Source: Cytophagaceae bacterium
GTDB lineage: Bacteria; Bacteroidota; Bacteroidia; Cytophagales; Spirosomataceae
Direction of reading: 5' to 3'
DNA: 64,000 nucleotides
NCBI GenBank assembly: GCA_947450365.1
Contig: CANFVE010000009.1
Location: 29,657 to 93,656 of the forward strand
The notes under the pieces: model-generated
Databases searched by the model: none
The model's input: only the letters and a program-made list of their open reading frames with translations
Told to the model about the DNA's origin: nothing
Translations under genes and position numbers: made by a program
In this document: positions 27,579 through 37,444 of the stretch, piece after piece
Layout: each line of letters starts with the position of its first letter
Numbering within the stretch: position 1 is the stretch's first letter

Positions 27579-28946
27579 ATGCAAATCCGATCGAGATTAA
27601 CCTACCAATTTACCTACCTGGTTTCGGCGATTCTCTTCGTTTCTTACCTCATTATTTTCGTATTTACCCAACAAAACTACGAGGATAAATTTTATAGCCG
27701 GCTTCGTCAGAAGGCCAATACGGCAGCCGAATTATTAGTCAACGTCAACCAAGTCGATAGTAAACTCCTACGGATTATCGATCGTGCCAATCGGGATATT
27801 TTGTACCGAGAAAACATCGTAGCTTATGATACCTGTTTTGAACGTATTTATCGGTCCAATGACACGATCAATTTCCATATTGATGTCAACCGAGTTAAAG
27901 ATGTTTTAAAGCGAAAAGACGTCCGATTTAGCGTAGACGATTTAGAAGTATTGGGAACTGTTTTTGTGACCCCAGAGGGAAGAATCGTCGTTTTTGCAGG
28001 GGCTGTGGACCAATATTCTGCCGAAAATGCGAAGGATTTAAAAAACATTTTAATTGCTCTATTTTTATTATTTGTGTTCATTGTCGTGATTTCTGGCTGG
28101 TTTTTTGCTGGCAGGGCCGTAAATCCCATATCCGAAGTCATCAAACAAGTCGACTTATTATCCCCCAAACGACTCGAACAACGCCTTGAAACGTCAACTT
28201 CAGAGGATGAAATAGGGAAGATGGTGGCTACGATCAACCGTCTTTTGGAACGCATTGAAAATGCCTTTAAACTCCAAAAAACATTTATTGCCAATGTTTC
28301 CCATGAATTAAAAAATCCTTTGACGAAAATTTCGTCCCAATTAGAGGTTAGTTTACTAAACGAACGGAAAACCGATGAATATAAACAAACCATCGCATCC
28401 GTTTTAGAGGATACCCAAGATTTAGCTGCAATTACGGAATCTTTGTTAGAACTCAATAAAATTAGTATTTCAGATTATCAAGCGAGCTTTCAAACCACTC
28501 GCGTAGACGAAATCCTGTGGGAATCAAGGAGTTTGACGCTTAAATTAAACAGCCTATATAAAGTCCAAATCGACACGCAATTCATGCCCGAAGACGAGGA
28601 ATTGTTGAATATGAAAGGCGATGAAAAATTGATTTTAACAGCGATAAAAAACCTATTAGAGAATGCATGTAAATTCTCAACCGATAAAACCGCTCAGGCT
28701 TGCATTCAAACCGAAGGAAAATGGATCGTTATCAAAGTAAGCAATGAAGGAAAAGGGATTCCAGAAGCGGATATTCCGTATATTTTTCAGCCATTTTTCC
28801 GTGCAGAAAATACGGCTTCGTCCAAAGGCTATGGCATCGGATTATCGCTCGTGGAACGCATCGTGTTGTTGCACAACGGCCAAATTTCCGTACAATCCGA
28901 ATTAAACGGAACCACCGAATTTACGCTTCGTTTCCCGATGCTATAA
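27579..28946 (+). CDS. membrane sensor histidine kinase
   Basis: This encodes 455 residues from ATG 27579. Transmembrane helices at 11-31 and 155-175 flank a periplasmic sensor domain of about 120 residues with no family I can name. A HAMP linker (about 178-230) precedes the dimerisation domain with the phosphorylatable His242 (SHELKNPLTK) and the ATPase domain (LLENACKF N box, NEGKGIP, GYGIGLSLV). It forms a pair with the preceding regulator. The 262 bases after the gene hold a possible small RNA and then the terminator at 29171-29206. Confidence 0.92.
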   Translation: MQIRSRLTYQFTYLVSAILFVSYLIIFVFTQQNYEDKFYSRLRQKANTAAELLVNVNQVDSKLLRIIDRANRDILYRENIVAYDTCFERIYRSNDTINFHIDVNRVKDVLKRKDVRFSVDDLEVLGTVFVTPEGRIVVFAGAVDQYSAENAKDLKNILIALFLLFVFIVVISGWFFAGRAVNPISEVIKQVDLLSPKRLEQRLETSTSEDEIGKMVATINRLLERIENAFKLQKTFIANVSHELKNPLTKISSQLEVSLLNERKTDEYKQTIASVLEDTQDLAAITESLLELNKISISDYQASFQTTRVDEILWESRSLTLKLNSLYKVQIDTQFMPEDEELLNMKGDEKLILTAIKNLLENACKFSTDKTAQACIQTEGKWIVIKVSNEGKGIPEADIPYIFQPFFRAENTASSKGYGIGLSLVERIVLLHNGQISVQSELNGTTEFTLRFPML

Positions 28947-29170
28947 ATTTAGCATCCCACATCAGAATGCCATCCCCAAACGTTTTAGCCTAAATTTGAT
29001 ATCAGCCTGAAGGCAACGTCTCGAGAATTATTAGTTTTTACCTTCCTGTATCATCCTTCGAGTTCATAGGATATTCAATGGAATACAGTCAAATACCGTC
29101 AAAAAAGCATTTGAACGAATTATTATAATTTGTTATATAATTTATATTATGTTAAGTAATAGATTGAACA

Positions 29171-29206
29171 ATCAAAAAGGCCGTCCCTACAGGCGGCCTT
29201 TTTGAT
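29171..29206. terminator. bidirectional terminator
   Basis: ATCAAAAAGGCCG (29171-29183) and CGGCCTTTTTGAT (29194-29206) form a perfect 13-base inverted repeat around a 10-base loop, with A/T runs on both sides. It ends the minus-strand TPR gene (stop at 29209) and anything arriving from the left. Confidence 0.9.
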
Positions 29207-29208
29207 AT

Positions 29209-30654
29209 TTATTTTTCTAACTCAGCTAACTTCGCATCCATTTTCAACGCGCGATAGATTTGCTTCAAAACTTCCTTCAAATCTTCTTCTTTTTTCGATT
29301 TGTATCCTTTTTCAAAATAAGGCAATGCTTGCTCGTATTTCGCAGTCACCGCTGCTTCCACATTTTTACCTTCTTTTTTGTAGGTATCCATGTCCATGTT
29401 ATCAACTTTTTTCTTAATCTCAACCGCCTCATTGAAATAATAAGCTCCTAATTGATACAAGGCATCGTAATAATTGCCATCGATTTCTAAAGCCTTCGTA
29501 TAATAACCTGGCAAATCTTTCCGGTATTCAGCTACTTTTGCACCTAATTCCTCAATTTTTGACTTATTAGCCGCCTCATCCCCTACTTCAGCCTCGGCCT
29601 TAGCTAAATCACCTTTCAATGCATCTAGGGTTTTTGTTTGTTCCGCTACCGTAGATTCTAATTTCGAGATTTGCGCCTTAATTGGGCCTTGTTTCGCTGG
29701 AGGTGTAGTTTTCAACTTCGCCTTGGTCCGCTTAACCTCATCATTATATACATCCACTTGATCTTTTTGAGCCGCTAATTTGCGTTTTGCCTCGGTAATT
29801 TTCACCGTTTTATCTTGGATCTTACGGACTTCATCCAAAACCCCATTCATCTTGTTTTCGAACAATAAACCTAAATTCAACCAAGACATCGCATCCTTAG
29901 GATCCGCCGCCACCGTCGCCTTTAATTGCGTAATCGCTTGATCGATCCGATTAAAGGAAATCAACATATTGAATTTCTCATTTTTCAAATCCTTATTTCC
30001 AGGATAAATCGCAATCCCCTGGTCAATTAAAGCGATTGCCTTATCTTCTTCCTTAGCCGTCTTGTAGATTTGTGACAATCCATATAAAATAGCCATATCC
30101 TTTCCTCCGATCGATAAATACAATTCGTAAGCCTTTCTCGCTTCCGCATCTTTTTGGCATAACTGAGCCACTACACCCGTGTACATCGCTGAAGTCGTAT
30201 CTTTGGGCGAAATTTCAGATGCCTTACTCATATACTTAAATGATGAGGCATAATCTTTTCCTTGGTACTTGATTACACCCATATTCATCAGGGCACCGTA
30301 GGCTTTTTCACGACCGGTCAACAAAACCTCCGCTTCCTTCGCCACACTCCCCTTTTTCCCATCTTTGGTATCTAATTTCACCGCCTCAGCGATAAATTCA
30401 ATCGCCTTAAATGACGCATCCGCATCTTTTAATGCAACCGTCGAATCTGGAAATGAGGCCAAATCCAAGTATGCCACCGCACGATTCAACCATGGACGTG
30501 GTTTTGTCGGTGCCTTTTTCACTTCATCATCCGACTTTTTAACAGCCTCTAAAATGGCCTTTTTTTGCGCTTCGACCAAAGCCTTATCCACCTGAGCGAA
30601 CGTTGAGCCTGCGGCCAAAACCACAGTAAACAGGGTTAAAACTAATTTTTTCAT
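29209..30654 (-). CDS. exported TPR protein with central coiled coil
   Basis: This encodes 481 residues. The signal peptide (1-20, ending STFAQ) is followed by TPR units (about 30-280), a charged segment with strong coiled-coil character (about 285-370, rich in Lys/Glu/Ala, e.g. AKLKTTPPAKQGPIKAQISK) and further TPRs to the end. It is probably a periplasmic scaffold common in Cytophagales. It follows gyrA on the same strand, separated by a terminator whose T-run ends 16 bases before its ATG. Confidence 0.85.
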   Translation of the reverse strand: MKKLVLTLFTVVLAAGSTFAQVDKALVEAQKKAILEAVKKSDDEVKKAPTKPRPWLNRAVAYLDLASFPDSTVALKDADASFKAIEFIAEAVKLDTKDGKKGSVAKEAEVLLTGREKAYGALMNMGVIKYQGKDYASSFKYMSKASEISPKDTTSAMYTGVVAQLCQKDAEARKAYELYLSIGGKDMAILYGLSQIYKTAKEEDKAIALIDQGIAIYPGNKDLKNEKFNMLISFNRIDQAITQLKATVAADPKDAMSWLNLGLLFENKMNGVLDEVRKIQDKTVKITEAKRKLAAQKDQVDVYNDEVKRTKAKLKTTPPAKQGPIKAQISKLESTVAEQTKTLDALKGDLAKAEAEVGDEAANKSKIEELGAKVAEYRKDLPGYYTKALEIDGNYYDALYQLGAYYFNEAVEIKKKVDNMDMDTYKKEGKNVEAAVTAKYEQALPYFEKGYKSKKEEDLKEVLKQIYRALKMDAKLAELEK

Positions 30655-30670
30655 TGTGTTTAGTTATATT

Positions 30671-30702
30671 AAAAAAAATAGCCCGGACATCACATCCGGG
30701 CT
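30671..30702 (-). terminator. intrinsic terminator after gyrA
   Basis: On the minus strand AGCCCGGA (30702-30695) pairs with TCCGGGCT (30687-30680) over 7 bases and is followed by A and eight T residues (30678-30671). The next gene begins at 30654. Confidence 0.9.
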
Positions 30703-30711
30703 GATAAAAAA

Positions 30712-33312
30712 TTATACTTCTGTTGAATCTTCTACTTGATCATCCGCTTCCGCCGACTCCCTTCCTTCTGAAACAGGTCCTTCCTCCATCGCGGGTGCAT
30801 CTAACACAACACCTTCCGCAAGCTCCATTCCTTCCACCATTTCCACTTCTTCTGGCTCTGGATCCTTTTCAATCTTCGTTACCGACGAAATCTCATCCGC
30901 TTCATTCTTCAAACGAATCAATTTCACCCCTTGCGTATTCCGTCCCATGACACGTAATTCTGCCACACTCGTCCGAATCAAAATACCCGCTTTGGTGATA
31001 ATCATCAAATCGTTGTTATCATCCACTTCCTTAATCGCCACCAACGCACCTGTTTTCTCCGTGATATTCAAGGCTTTAACTCCTTTTCCACCCCGGTTTG
31101 TCAAGCGGTAATCATCGACCTCCGAACGTTTTCCAAATCCTTTTTCGGAAACAACCAATAACTGTTGAACCTCCGGATCCGACACACAAACCATGCCAAT
31201 CACCTTCTCAGTCGGGATTTTCTCATCGATCCAGATGCCCTTCACCCCCGCCGCCGTACGACCCATCGGACGCACCCGAGTCTCCTCGAAACGCACCGAA
31301 CGACCGGTATTCGTCGCAATGACGATTTGATTATTGCCATTCGTTAACGCAACGTCTAACAAACGATCTCCCTCGCGAATCGTAATGGCATTAATACCAT
31401 TTTGACGCGGGCGAGAATAGGCTTCTAACGAAGTCTTCTTAATCGTTCCATCTTCCGTACACATCACAATGAAATTATTATCAATGTAATCCGGATCCGT
31501 AATCGACTTCACATTGATCACCGCACGAATGGTATCTCCATTCTCAATGTTCATTAGGTTTTGAATCGGTCTTCCCTTCGACACTTTGGATCCCTCCGGA
31601 ACCGCGTAAACGCGTAACCAGAAGCATTTTCCGCGCTCGGTGAAGAACAATAACCAATTATGCATCGTCGCGGAGAATAAATGCTCCGTATAATCATCAT
31701 CTTTCGTCGCCACGGCACGTGAACCTACCCCACCCCTTGTTTGGGCACGATATTCTGTGATGGCGGTACGTTTGATATATCCTTGAGCCGATACGGTGAT
31801 TAACATTTCATCATCGGCAATCATATCTTCCACAGAGAATTCTTCATCGGTCATGTTGATCTGCGTTCTCCGCTCATCCCCATACCGCGTCTTCATATCC
31901 GTTAATTCATCCTTAATGATTTGTAATTGACGTTCTGGTTTTGCTAAAATATCCTCCAAATCCTCGATCAATTTCATAATTTCGGCATATTCATTCATGA
32001 TTTTCTCGCGCTCCATGCCGGTTAAGCGTTGTAAACGCATCTCCAGAATTGCTTTCGATTGAATCTCGGACAAATTAAACTTAGCCATTAAGCCTTCCTG
32101 CGCCGTATTCGGATCTTTGGATTCACGAATCAATTTGATCACCGCATCCAAATTATCCAAGGCAATAATAAAGCCTTCCAAAATATGCGCACGCTTTCTC
32201 GCCTCCCGTAAATCATATTGCGTCCGACGCACAATAACTTCATTGCGATGCTCCACAAAATGATGAATCAAATCCTTCAGATTCAACATCATTGGGCGAC
32301 CTTTCACCAAAGCCACGTTATTTACACTAAAGGACGATTGTAAAGCCGAATGTTTGTACAAATTGTTCAATACCACATTCGCCACCGCATCGCGCTTTAA
32401 ATCGAACACAATGCGCATTCCTTGACGATCCGACTCATCCCGAATCTCCGAAATCCCATCAATCCGTTTATCATTTACCAAATCCGCACACTGCTTGATC
32501 AAGTTCGCCTTGTTCACCATGTACGGAATCTCCGAAATAATAATCTGCTCTTTACCCGTTTTAGATGTATCAAAGGTCGCGTTTCCACGCACAACAATTC
32601 GACCACGTCCTGTTTCAAAGGCATTTTTAATTCCTTGAACGCCATAAATGGTACCACCCGTAGGGAAATCCGGCGCCTTAATGTATTGCATCAATTCCGG
32701 AATTGTAATATCCCGATTATCTATATAGGCTGAAATACCATCAACCACCTCCGTTAAATTGTGTGGGGCCATATTCGTGGCCATACCCACCGCAATTCCC
32801 GAAGTACCATTTAACAAAAGGTTTGGAATCTTGGCAGGTAAAACGGTAGGCTCCTCGAGGGAATCGTCAAAGTTGGGCTGAAAATCAACCGTCTCCTTAT
32901 TCAAATCCGACAACATCTCATCCGCAATTCGCTTCAAACGCGCCTCCGTATACCGCATCGCTGCAGGAGAATCCCCATCGACCGAACCAAAGTTACCCTG
33001 ACCATCCACCAAAGGATACCGCAAAGACCAATCCTGCGCCATACGAACCATCGTATCATAGACCGATGAATCCCCATGTGGATGGTACTTACCCAATACC
33101 TCCCCGACAATACGAGCTGATTTCTTATAGGATTTATTATAACTAACCCCCAACTCCTCCATTCCATACAACACCCTGCGATGTACAGGCTTAAGCCCAT
33201 CACGAACATCCGGCAAGGCTCTAGAAACAATAACAGACATCGAATAATCGATGTAGGCCCCTCTCATTTCATCTTCGATGTTGATTGGGATAATATTTGA
33301 ATTTAAAGACAT
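30712..33312 (-). CDS. gyrA: DNA gyrase subunit A
   Basis: This encodes 866 residues. The breakage-reunion domain contains [20 protein letters not shown] and the catalytic tyrosine in AMRYTEARL (Tyr121). The quinolone-determining region reads [13 protein letters not shown], with Ser82 and Asp86 at the positions equivalent to E. coli Ser83 and Asp87, i.e. the susceptible-type residues. The C-terminal beta-pinwheel carries a GyrA box (QTRGGVG), which separates it from ParC. The acidic tail is long and Glu/Ala-rich. gyrB is not in the window. Confidence 0.96.
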   Translation of the reverse strand: MSLNSNIIPINIEDEMRGAYIDYSMSVIVSRALPDVRDGLKPVHRRVLYGMEELGVSYNKSYKKSARIVGEVLGKYHPHGDSSVYDTMVRMAQDWSLRYPLVDGQGNFGSVDGDSPAAMRYTEARLKRIADEMLSDLNKETVDFQPNFDDSLEEPTVLPAKIPNLLLNGTSGIAVGMATNMAPHNLTEVVDGISAYIDNRDITIPELMQYIKAPDFPTGGTIYGVQGIKNAFETGRGRIVVRGNATFDTSKTGKEQIIISEIPYMVNKANLIKQCADLVNDKRIDGISEIRDESDRQGMRIVFDLKRDAVANVVLNNLYKHSALQSSFSVNNVALVKGRPMMLNLKDLIHHFVEHRNEVIVRRTQYDLREARKRAHILEGFIIALDNLDAVIKLIRESKDPNTAQEGLMAKFNLSEIQSKAILEMRLQRLTGMEREKIMNEYAEIMKLIEDLEDILAKPERQLQIIKDELTDMKTRYGDERRTQINMTDEEFSVEDMIADDEMLITVSAQGYIKRTAITEYRAQTRGGVGSRAVATKDDDYTEHLFSATMHNWLLFFTERGKCFWLRVYAVPEGSKVSKGRPIQNLMNIENGDTIRAVINVKSITDPDYIDNNFIVMCTEDGTIKKTSLEAYSRPRQNGINAITIREGDRLLDVALTNGNNQIVIATNTGRSVRFEETRVRPMGRTAAGVKGIWIDEKIPTEKVIGMVCVSDPEVQQLLVVSEKGFGKRSEVDDYRLTNRGGKGVKALNITEKTGALVAIKEVDDNNDLMIITKAGILIRTSVAELRVMGRNTQGVKLIRLKNEADEISSVTKIEKDPEPEEVEMVEGMELAEGVVLDAPAMEEGPVSEGRESAEADDQVEDSTEV

Positions 33313-33440
33313 AAAAAATGGTTTGATTCCATGAATAACCCAAAGACATAAATCCTTAAAACAGGATTTTAATTGGATTTTCCAATAGATACAAATATCA
33401 CAAATTCCGCCTATTTTTCCAAGAAATAATTCTGCTTTTC

Positions 33441-33459
33441 AAAGCTTTTTATAGCTTTG
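33441..33459 (+). promoter_or_regulatory. -7 element with overlapping inverted repeat before the phosphoesterase gene
   Basis: TAGCTTTG (33452-33459) matches the -7 consensus. It overlaps an inverted repeat AAAGCT-N6-AGCTTT (33441-33446, 33453-33458) that extends imperfectly outward (TTTC/GAAA). This is a plausible operator, for instance for the LacI-family protein encoded convergently at 35234-36256. Start would be near 33465. Confidence 0.4.
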
Positions 33460-33495
33460 TGAAATTTACTTCCTAGTTATACATTTCATACCCTT

Positions 33496-35247
33496 GTGAA
33501 CCAGCGATTTAGCCCGTTATTCGTCCTTTTTATCTGCTTTTTAGTCCTAGGAAATCAACCTATTTGGGCACAAAAAATTATACGAAATCCGTATTTGCAG
33601 GAAGTTGGGCCTCGTTCCATCACCATCCGCTATCGAACGGACCAACCGACCACGAGCCAGGTGCAATTTAGCCTCGACCCCAAATCCTTTAAACAGGCCA
33701 AAATAAAATCAGGCCAGCAAACCGAACACACACTAAAGCTCGATTCGCTCCAACCCAATACCACCTATTATTACCGCGTGGTCGCTAGCACCAACGAGGT
33801 CCTCGGCGATTCCACCTATTTCTTTAAAACCGCCCCAAACCTAGGCTCCAAAGAAAAATTTTCCGTTTGGTGCATCGGGGATATGTTTCCAGGCCCAACA
33901 CAAACGAACGTCTACGAGGGTTTCAAAAAATTCAGTAAAGGAAAATACACAAACCTATTTTTAACCGTGGGCGATAATGTCTATGGTGGAGGCACCGATG
34001 ATGATTTTCAAACGCACTTTTTCAACGTATACCAAAATGGTCCCCTGCTCAAGCAAAGTCCTCTATTTACTTCGATAGGAAACCATGATTATGATGCCTA
34101 TGCGAAGAATCAGGATAATCCCAACATGGCCTATTTTCAGAATTTCAACCTCCCTTCCAATGGCCAATTGGGTGGACTGGCCTCGAATTCAGAAGCATAT
34201 TATTCGTTCGATTATGGAAATGCGCATTTCATTTGCCTAGATTCCTATGCCTGGGGAAGAGATAACATGCGTATTTTTGATGGTCCATCCGAACAATTAA
34301 CCTGGCTAAAAAACGACTTAAAGGCCAATAAATTTCCTTGGGTCATCGTTTATTTTCATTATCCACCCTATACGAAAGGCACCTATGATTCGGATATTGT
34401 TCCCGAATTAACAAAATTAAGAGAAATCCTAACGCCTGTTTTCGACGAATTTAATGTAGATATGGTTATTTCTGGACATAGCCATGTGTTCGAACGATCG
34501 CGGCCTTTGAGCGGGTTAAGTGGGCTTTCAAGCGAGTTTAACAAAAAAACAAATTGGACTCAAAATAGCTCCGGCAAATATGATAAATCCGAAAATTCCT
34601 GTCCCTATATTTTTCAAACGAACCCCAAAGAAAAAAATGGAGTTATGTATGTCGTAAATGGCGTGGGTGGCGCTACAGGTAGCCCTAGAGCCGGATTTCC
34701 ACATCCGGCCATGGAATATAGCTTGGCGGGTAAAGGGGGGTCCTTCTTTTTTGAAATTGAAAATAAACGTTTGGATGCAAAGTTCATTGATGAGACGGGA
34801 CAAGTACTTGACCAATTCACCATCATGAAGGATTTTAAACCGCGTGACCCGATTTCCCAGACGATTAATTACTTGGACAAAATCGAAATCGCCGCGTCAT
34901 GGCAAGGAGATTATCAATGGTCGACGGGTGAAAAGGTGGCTAGTGTCAAGGTTGCTCCCACAGAAAAAACAACCTTCACCGTTTCGGATCCGCAAGGCTG
35001 TTTTCAAGAAAAATTTGATATCACCGTGAATCCTCCCCTGTCCATTCAAGAAGTCAAGGAGGAAATCAATGATGCCTTCGATTCGCTCCTGATTTACAAC
35101 ATGCATGGTCAAAAAATCAAAGAATATCCCGAACGAGGACATATCTCCAAACGGATTACTCAAGATCTGAATCCAGGGCTTTATCTGTTTTTACTTGAAA
35201 AAAATGGAATCCAAAAGGTATTAAAAATAGCGATTAGCCCTTATTAG
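33496..35247 (+). CDS. secreted purple-acid-phosphatase-like metallophosphoesterase, probable T9SS cargo
   Basis: This encodes 583 residues starting at GTG 33496 (no ATG gives the signal peptide, which ends IWAQK). An N-terminal fibronectin-III-like domain as in purple acid phosphatases (about 28-112) precedes a calcineurin-like phosphoesterase domain. Its metal-ligand blocks are CIGDM (Asp129), TVGDN (Asp160), IGNHD (Asn196, His197), a YFHYPPY histidine and SGHSHVFERS. The C terminus (about 505-583, LLIYNMHGQKIKEY, LNPGLYLFLLE) looks like a type A T9SS sorting domain. Substrate unknown; phosphomonoesters are likely. Its end overlaps the convergent lacI-type gene by 14 bases. Confidence 0.88.
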   Translation: MNQRFSPLFVLFICFLVLGNQPIWAQKIIRNPYLQEVGPRSITIRYRTDQPTTSQVQFSLDPKSFKQAKIKSGQQTEHTLKLDSLQPNTTYYYRVVASTNEVLGDSTYFFKTAPNLGSKEKFSVWCIGDMFPGPTQTNVYEGFKKFSKGKYTNLFLTVGDNVYGGGTDDDFQTHFFNVYQNGPLLKQSPLFTSIGNHDYDAYAKNQDNPNMAYFQNFNLPSNGQLGGLASNSEAYYSFDYGNAHFICLDSYAWGRDNMRIFDGPSEQLTWLKNDLKANKFPWVIVYFHYPPYTKGTYDSDIVPELTKLREILTPVFDEFNVDMVISGHSHVFERSRPLSGLSGLSSEFNKKTNWTQNSSGKYDKSENSCPYIFQTNPKEKNGVMYVVNGVGGATGSPRAGFPHPAMEYSLAGKGGSFFFEIENKRLDAKFIDETGQVLDQFTIMKDFKPRDPISQTINYLDKIEIAASWQGDYQWSTGEKVASVKVAPTEKTTFTVSDPQGCFQEKFDITVNPPLSIQEVKEEINDAFDSLLIYNMHGQKIKEYPERGHISKRITQDLNPGLYLFLLEKNGIQKVLKIAISPY

Positions 35248-36256
35248 AGGACGATTCACGAACCACTAAATTGGTTTTCAATACTTCGACTCGCGCGGGA
35301 ATATCTTCCCCTTTATGTTCGATTTGATCAATTAATAACTCGATTGCTAATCGACCAATTTCCTCTAATGGCTGTGCCACAGAAGATATAGAAGGTGATA
35401 CCACGGAACAAATAGGTTCATTGTTAAAACTAACAATTTTAACCTGCTCAGGCACCGAAATTTTCAGTTCTCGTAAAGCCACTAAAACCCCAAGGGCTAA
35501 TCGATCCGAAACGACCAAAATTCCATCGGGTTTTTGGCTTAATTGCATTAAATCATGGGTTTGCTGGGTCGCCGTATCCTGAAAATAATCCGAATGAATG
35601 ATTAAAGCTGGATCTTCCTCGATACCCGCTTCCGATAAAGCCCGTAAATAACCCAAACGCCGTTGATTACTCACGGATACACTTTTAGGCCCAGCCAAAA
35701 AAGCAATGCGCTTGCACCCCGAATCTAATAAATGTTTGACCGCCTCATAGGCCGATTGCTCATTATCCACCATGACTTTAGACGCCACAATCTCATCACT
35801 ATCCCGATCAAAAAACACCAGAGGAATTCCCCGCCGCTGTAAACGCGTCAAATGGTCTAAATTCATCGTTTCCCGAGAAAGGGAAATAATAATACCTTCC
35901 ACTTGCCCCCTCGAAAGATTCTGAATATTCGTCAATTCCCGTTCGTAGGATTCCTGTGTTTGGGTGATTAATAAACTGTATCCTGCGGCAATGGCCGCTT
36001 CTTCAATCGCCTTCACCACCGTAGAAAAGAAATAGTAGCCTAAATCAGGCACGATCACGCCTAAGGTTTTGGTTTTACTTTTCACCAAACTGGTGGCCAA
36101 TACATTCGGTTGATAATCCCACTCCGCCGCTAAATCCAAAACAGCCTTTTTGGTATCCGGATGGATATCCGGCAAATCCCGCAAGGCACGTGAAACCGTG
36201 GCAACGGAAACATTTAATTGCTTCGCAATGTCTTTAATGGTAACTTGGTGACGCAT
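35234..36256 (-). CDS. LacI-family transcriptional regulator
   Basis: This encodes 340 residues. The N-terminal helix-turn-helix (TIKDIAKQLNVSVATVSRAL) and hinge helix lead into a periplasmic-binding-protein-like effector domain (about 60-335, with GVIVPDLGYYFFS and ISSVAQPLEEIGRLA). Effectors of this family are usually sugars. It is convergent with the phosphoesterase gene and 48 bases downstream of folB. Its target could be the inverted repeat at 33441-33458, which is inference. Confidence 0.93.
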   Translation of the reverse strand: MRHQVTIKDIAKQLNVSVATVSRALRDLPDIHPDTKKAVLDLAAEWDYQPNVLATSLVKSKTKTLGVIVPDLGYYFFSTVVKAIEEAAIAAGYSLLITQTQESYERELTNIQNLSRGQVEGIIISLSRETMNLDHLTRLQRRGIPLVFFDRDSDEIVASKVMVDNEQSAYEAVKHLLDSGCKRIAFLAGPKSVSVSNQRRLGYLRALSEAGIEEDPALIIHSDYFQDTATQQTHDLMQLSQKPDGILVVSDRLALGVLVALRELKISVPEQVKIVSFNNEPICSVVSPSISSVAQPLEEIGRLAIELLIDQIEHKGEDIPARVEVLKTNLVVRESSSNKG

Positions 36257-36304
36257 AGAGGGTTTAATTTCACTCGAATTTACATTCTTTTTTTGATAAA
36301 TCCG

Positions 36305-36667
36305 CTATTCATTTCGTAAGGTCCAATGAACCTTCGACCTTCCTCCAGCCATGCCCATCGGCGGATGTTCTTTGCTCAACGAAATTTCAATACTCAAAAA
36401 ATCAGGAAATTGAGCACGCACCTGTTCCGCTATCCGCTGACAAACCGTTTCTAATAAATCGACTGGTTCTGCCATGACTTTCACACAAATCTGATAAATC
36501 AGACCATAATCCATGGTTTTTGAAATGTCATCCATGATGTCTTGGGACAAGGATTTAGATACAGAAACCGATAACAGATAAGAATTTCCCAAAATTCGTT
36601 CCTCTGGATACAATCCATGAAAGGAAAAGAATCGTAAATCCTCTAATTGAACCTGATAAATCTCCAT
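36305..36667 (-). CDS. folB: dihydroneopterin aldolase
   Basis: This encodes 120 residues, the normal length of FolB, which cleaves dihydroneopterin to hydroxymethyl-dihydropterin in folate synthesis. LRFFSFHGLYPEERILGN contains the pterin-binding start, and the C-terminal ISLSKEHPPMGMAGGRSKVHW block with Lys and the glycines is typical. The gene starts 3 bases after the DivIVA-like gene ends, so they are co-transcribed. Confidence 0.92.
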   Translation of the reverse strand: MEIYQVQLEDLRFFSFHGLYPEERILGNSYLLSVSVSKSLSQDIMDDISKTMDYGLIYQICVKVMAEPVDLLETVCQRIAEQVRAQFPDFLSIEISLSKEHPPMGMAGGRSKVHWTLRNE

Positions 36668-36670
36668 GGA

Positions 36671-37438
36671 TTAATTGATATCCCCAACTTTCCCCCGAGG
36701 ACCCGTGGATTTTGCATAGGCCTCCAATACCTTATTTAAGGTCGGTAAGCCATCATCTTGAATCTCCATATCTTTCGAACTCAGCTTCTTTTCTGATACT
36801 TTTTTGGGAGATGTTGCCTTTAGGGGCTTCGTTGATTTCGGTTTAGCCGACTTGCCAGCTTTAGGGGCAGATTTGGGTTTTGCAACAACCTTCTTCTCCT
36901 GAACGTCCACTTTCGTCACCTGCGCCACTTCCTTTTGCATGGACGTCTCTGGCTTATTCCACGCCTGAATGCGAGTCAAGGTACTTTGAGCGATTTGGGC
37001 TAATTGATTCGCAATTTCCTTCTGAGCTTCTTGCAGGCCAATTAAACCCCTCTCCTGATCCTTCAATTCCTGGCTAGCCGAGGCCAATAAACTTTTACGC
37101 TCAGATTCAGCCAAAAACTTGATTTTTTCAGCCTCTTTTTTCGCATTCTCTACTAATTTTTCGGCGTCTTTGACCGATTTCTCATGGATGCTTTTCGCCT
37201 CAGCTTCCACTTTTACCTGCCACGTTTTTTGTGCTTCTTCGGCCAATTGCATCGCGCGTAACAAGGAACTTTCCAACTCCCGCATGCGCGAAATTTCCTT
37301 TTCCAAGGCATTGTTTTTTTCCACCAAATGCCCAAATTCTCGACGTAAATCATCCACATAGGACTCTACCTCATCTACTTGATAGCCTCGAAAGGACTTC
37401 GAAAAACCGACTTCAGGAAATTGAAATTGCTCACTCAT
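36671..37438 (-). CDS. DivIVA-domain coiled-coil protein
   Basis: This encodes 255 residues. The N terminus (FPEVGFSKSFRGYQVDEVES) matches the membrane-curvature-binding DivIVA domain. It is followed by a long coiled coil (about 30-170, heptads rich in Glu/Lys/Ala) and a basic, Lys/Pro/Ala-rich tail (about 175-230). DivIVA proteins recruit division or polar-growth factors in Gram-positives; homologues in Bacteroidota are known but unstudied to my knowledge. It lies between a WD40 gene (6-base gap) and folB (3-base gap) in one operon. Confidence 0.8.
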   Translation of the reverse strand: MSEQFQFPEVGFSKSFRGYQVDEVESYVDDLRREFGHLVEKNNALEKEISRMRELESSLLRAMQLAEEAQKTWQVKVEAEAKSIHEKSVKDAEKLVENAKKEAEKIKFLAESERKSLLASASQELKDQERGLIGLQEAQKEIANQLAQIAQSTLTRIQAWNKPETSMQKEVAQVTKVDVQEKKVVAKPKSAPKAGKSAKPKSTKPLKATSPKKVSEKKLSSKDMEIQDDGLPTLNKVLEAYAKSTGPRGKVGDIN

Positions 37439-37444
37439 AAGACC

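Noticed and set aside
27848-28456. A 202-codon open frame on the minus strand
   Set aside because: It lies fully antisense to the histidine kinase, its translation is Ser/Thr-rich without any recognisable fold, and the kinase frame shows all expected motifs.
27579-28946. Kinase/regulator pair as a copper-responsive Cus system
   Set aside because: The domain style is similar, but no copper efflux or binding gene is nearby and the sensor domain has no visible metal-ligand cluster.
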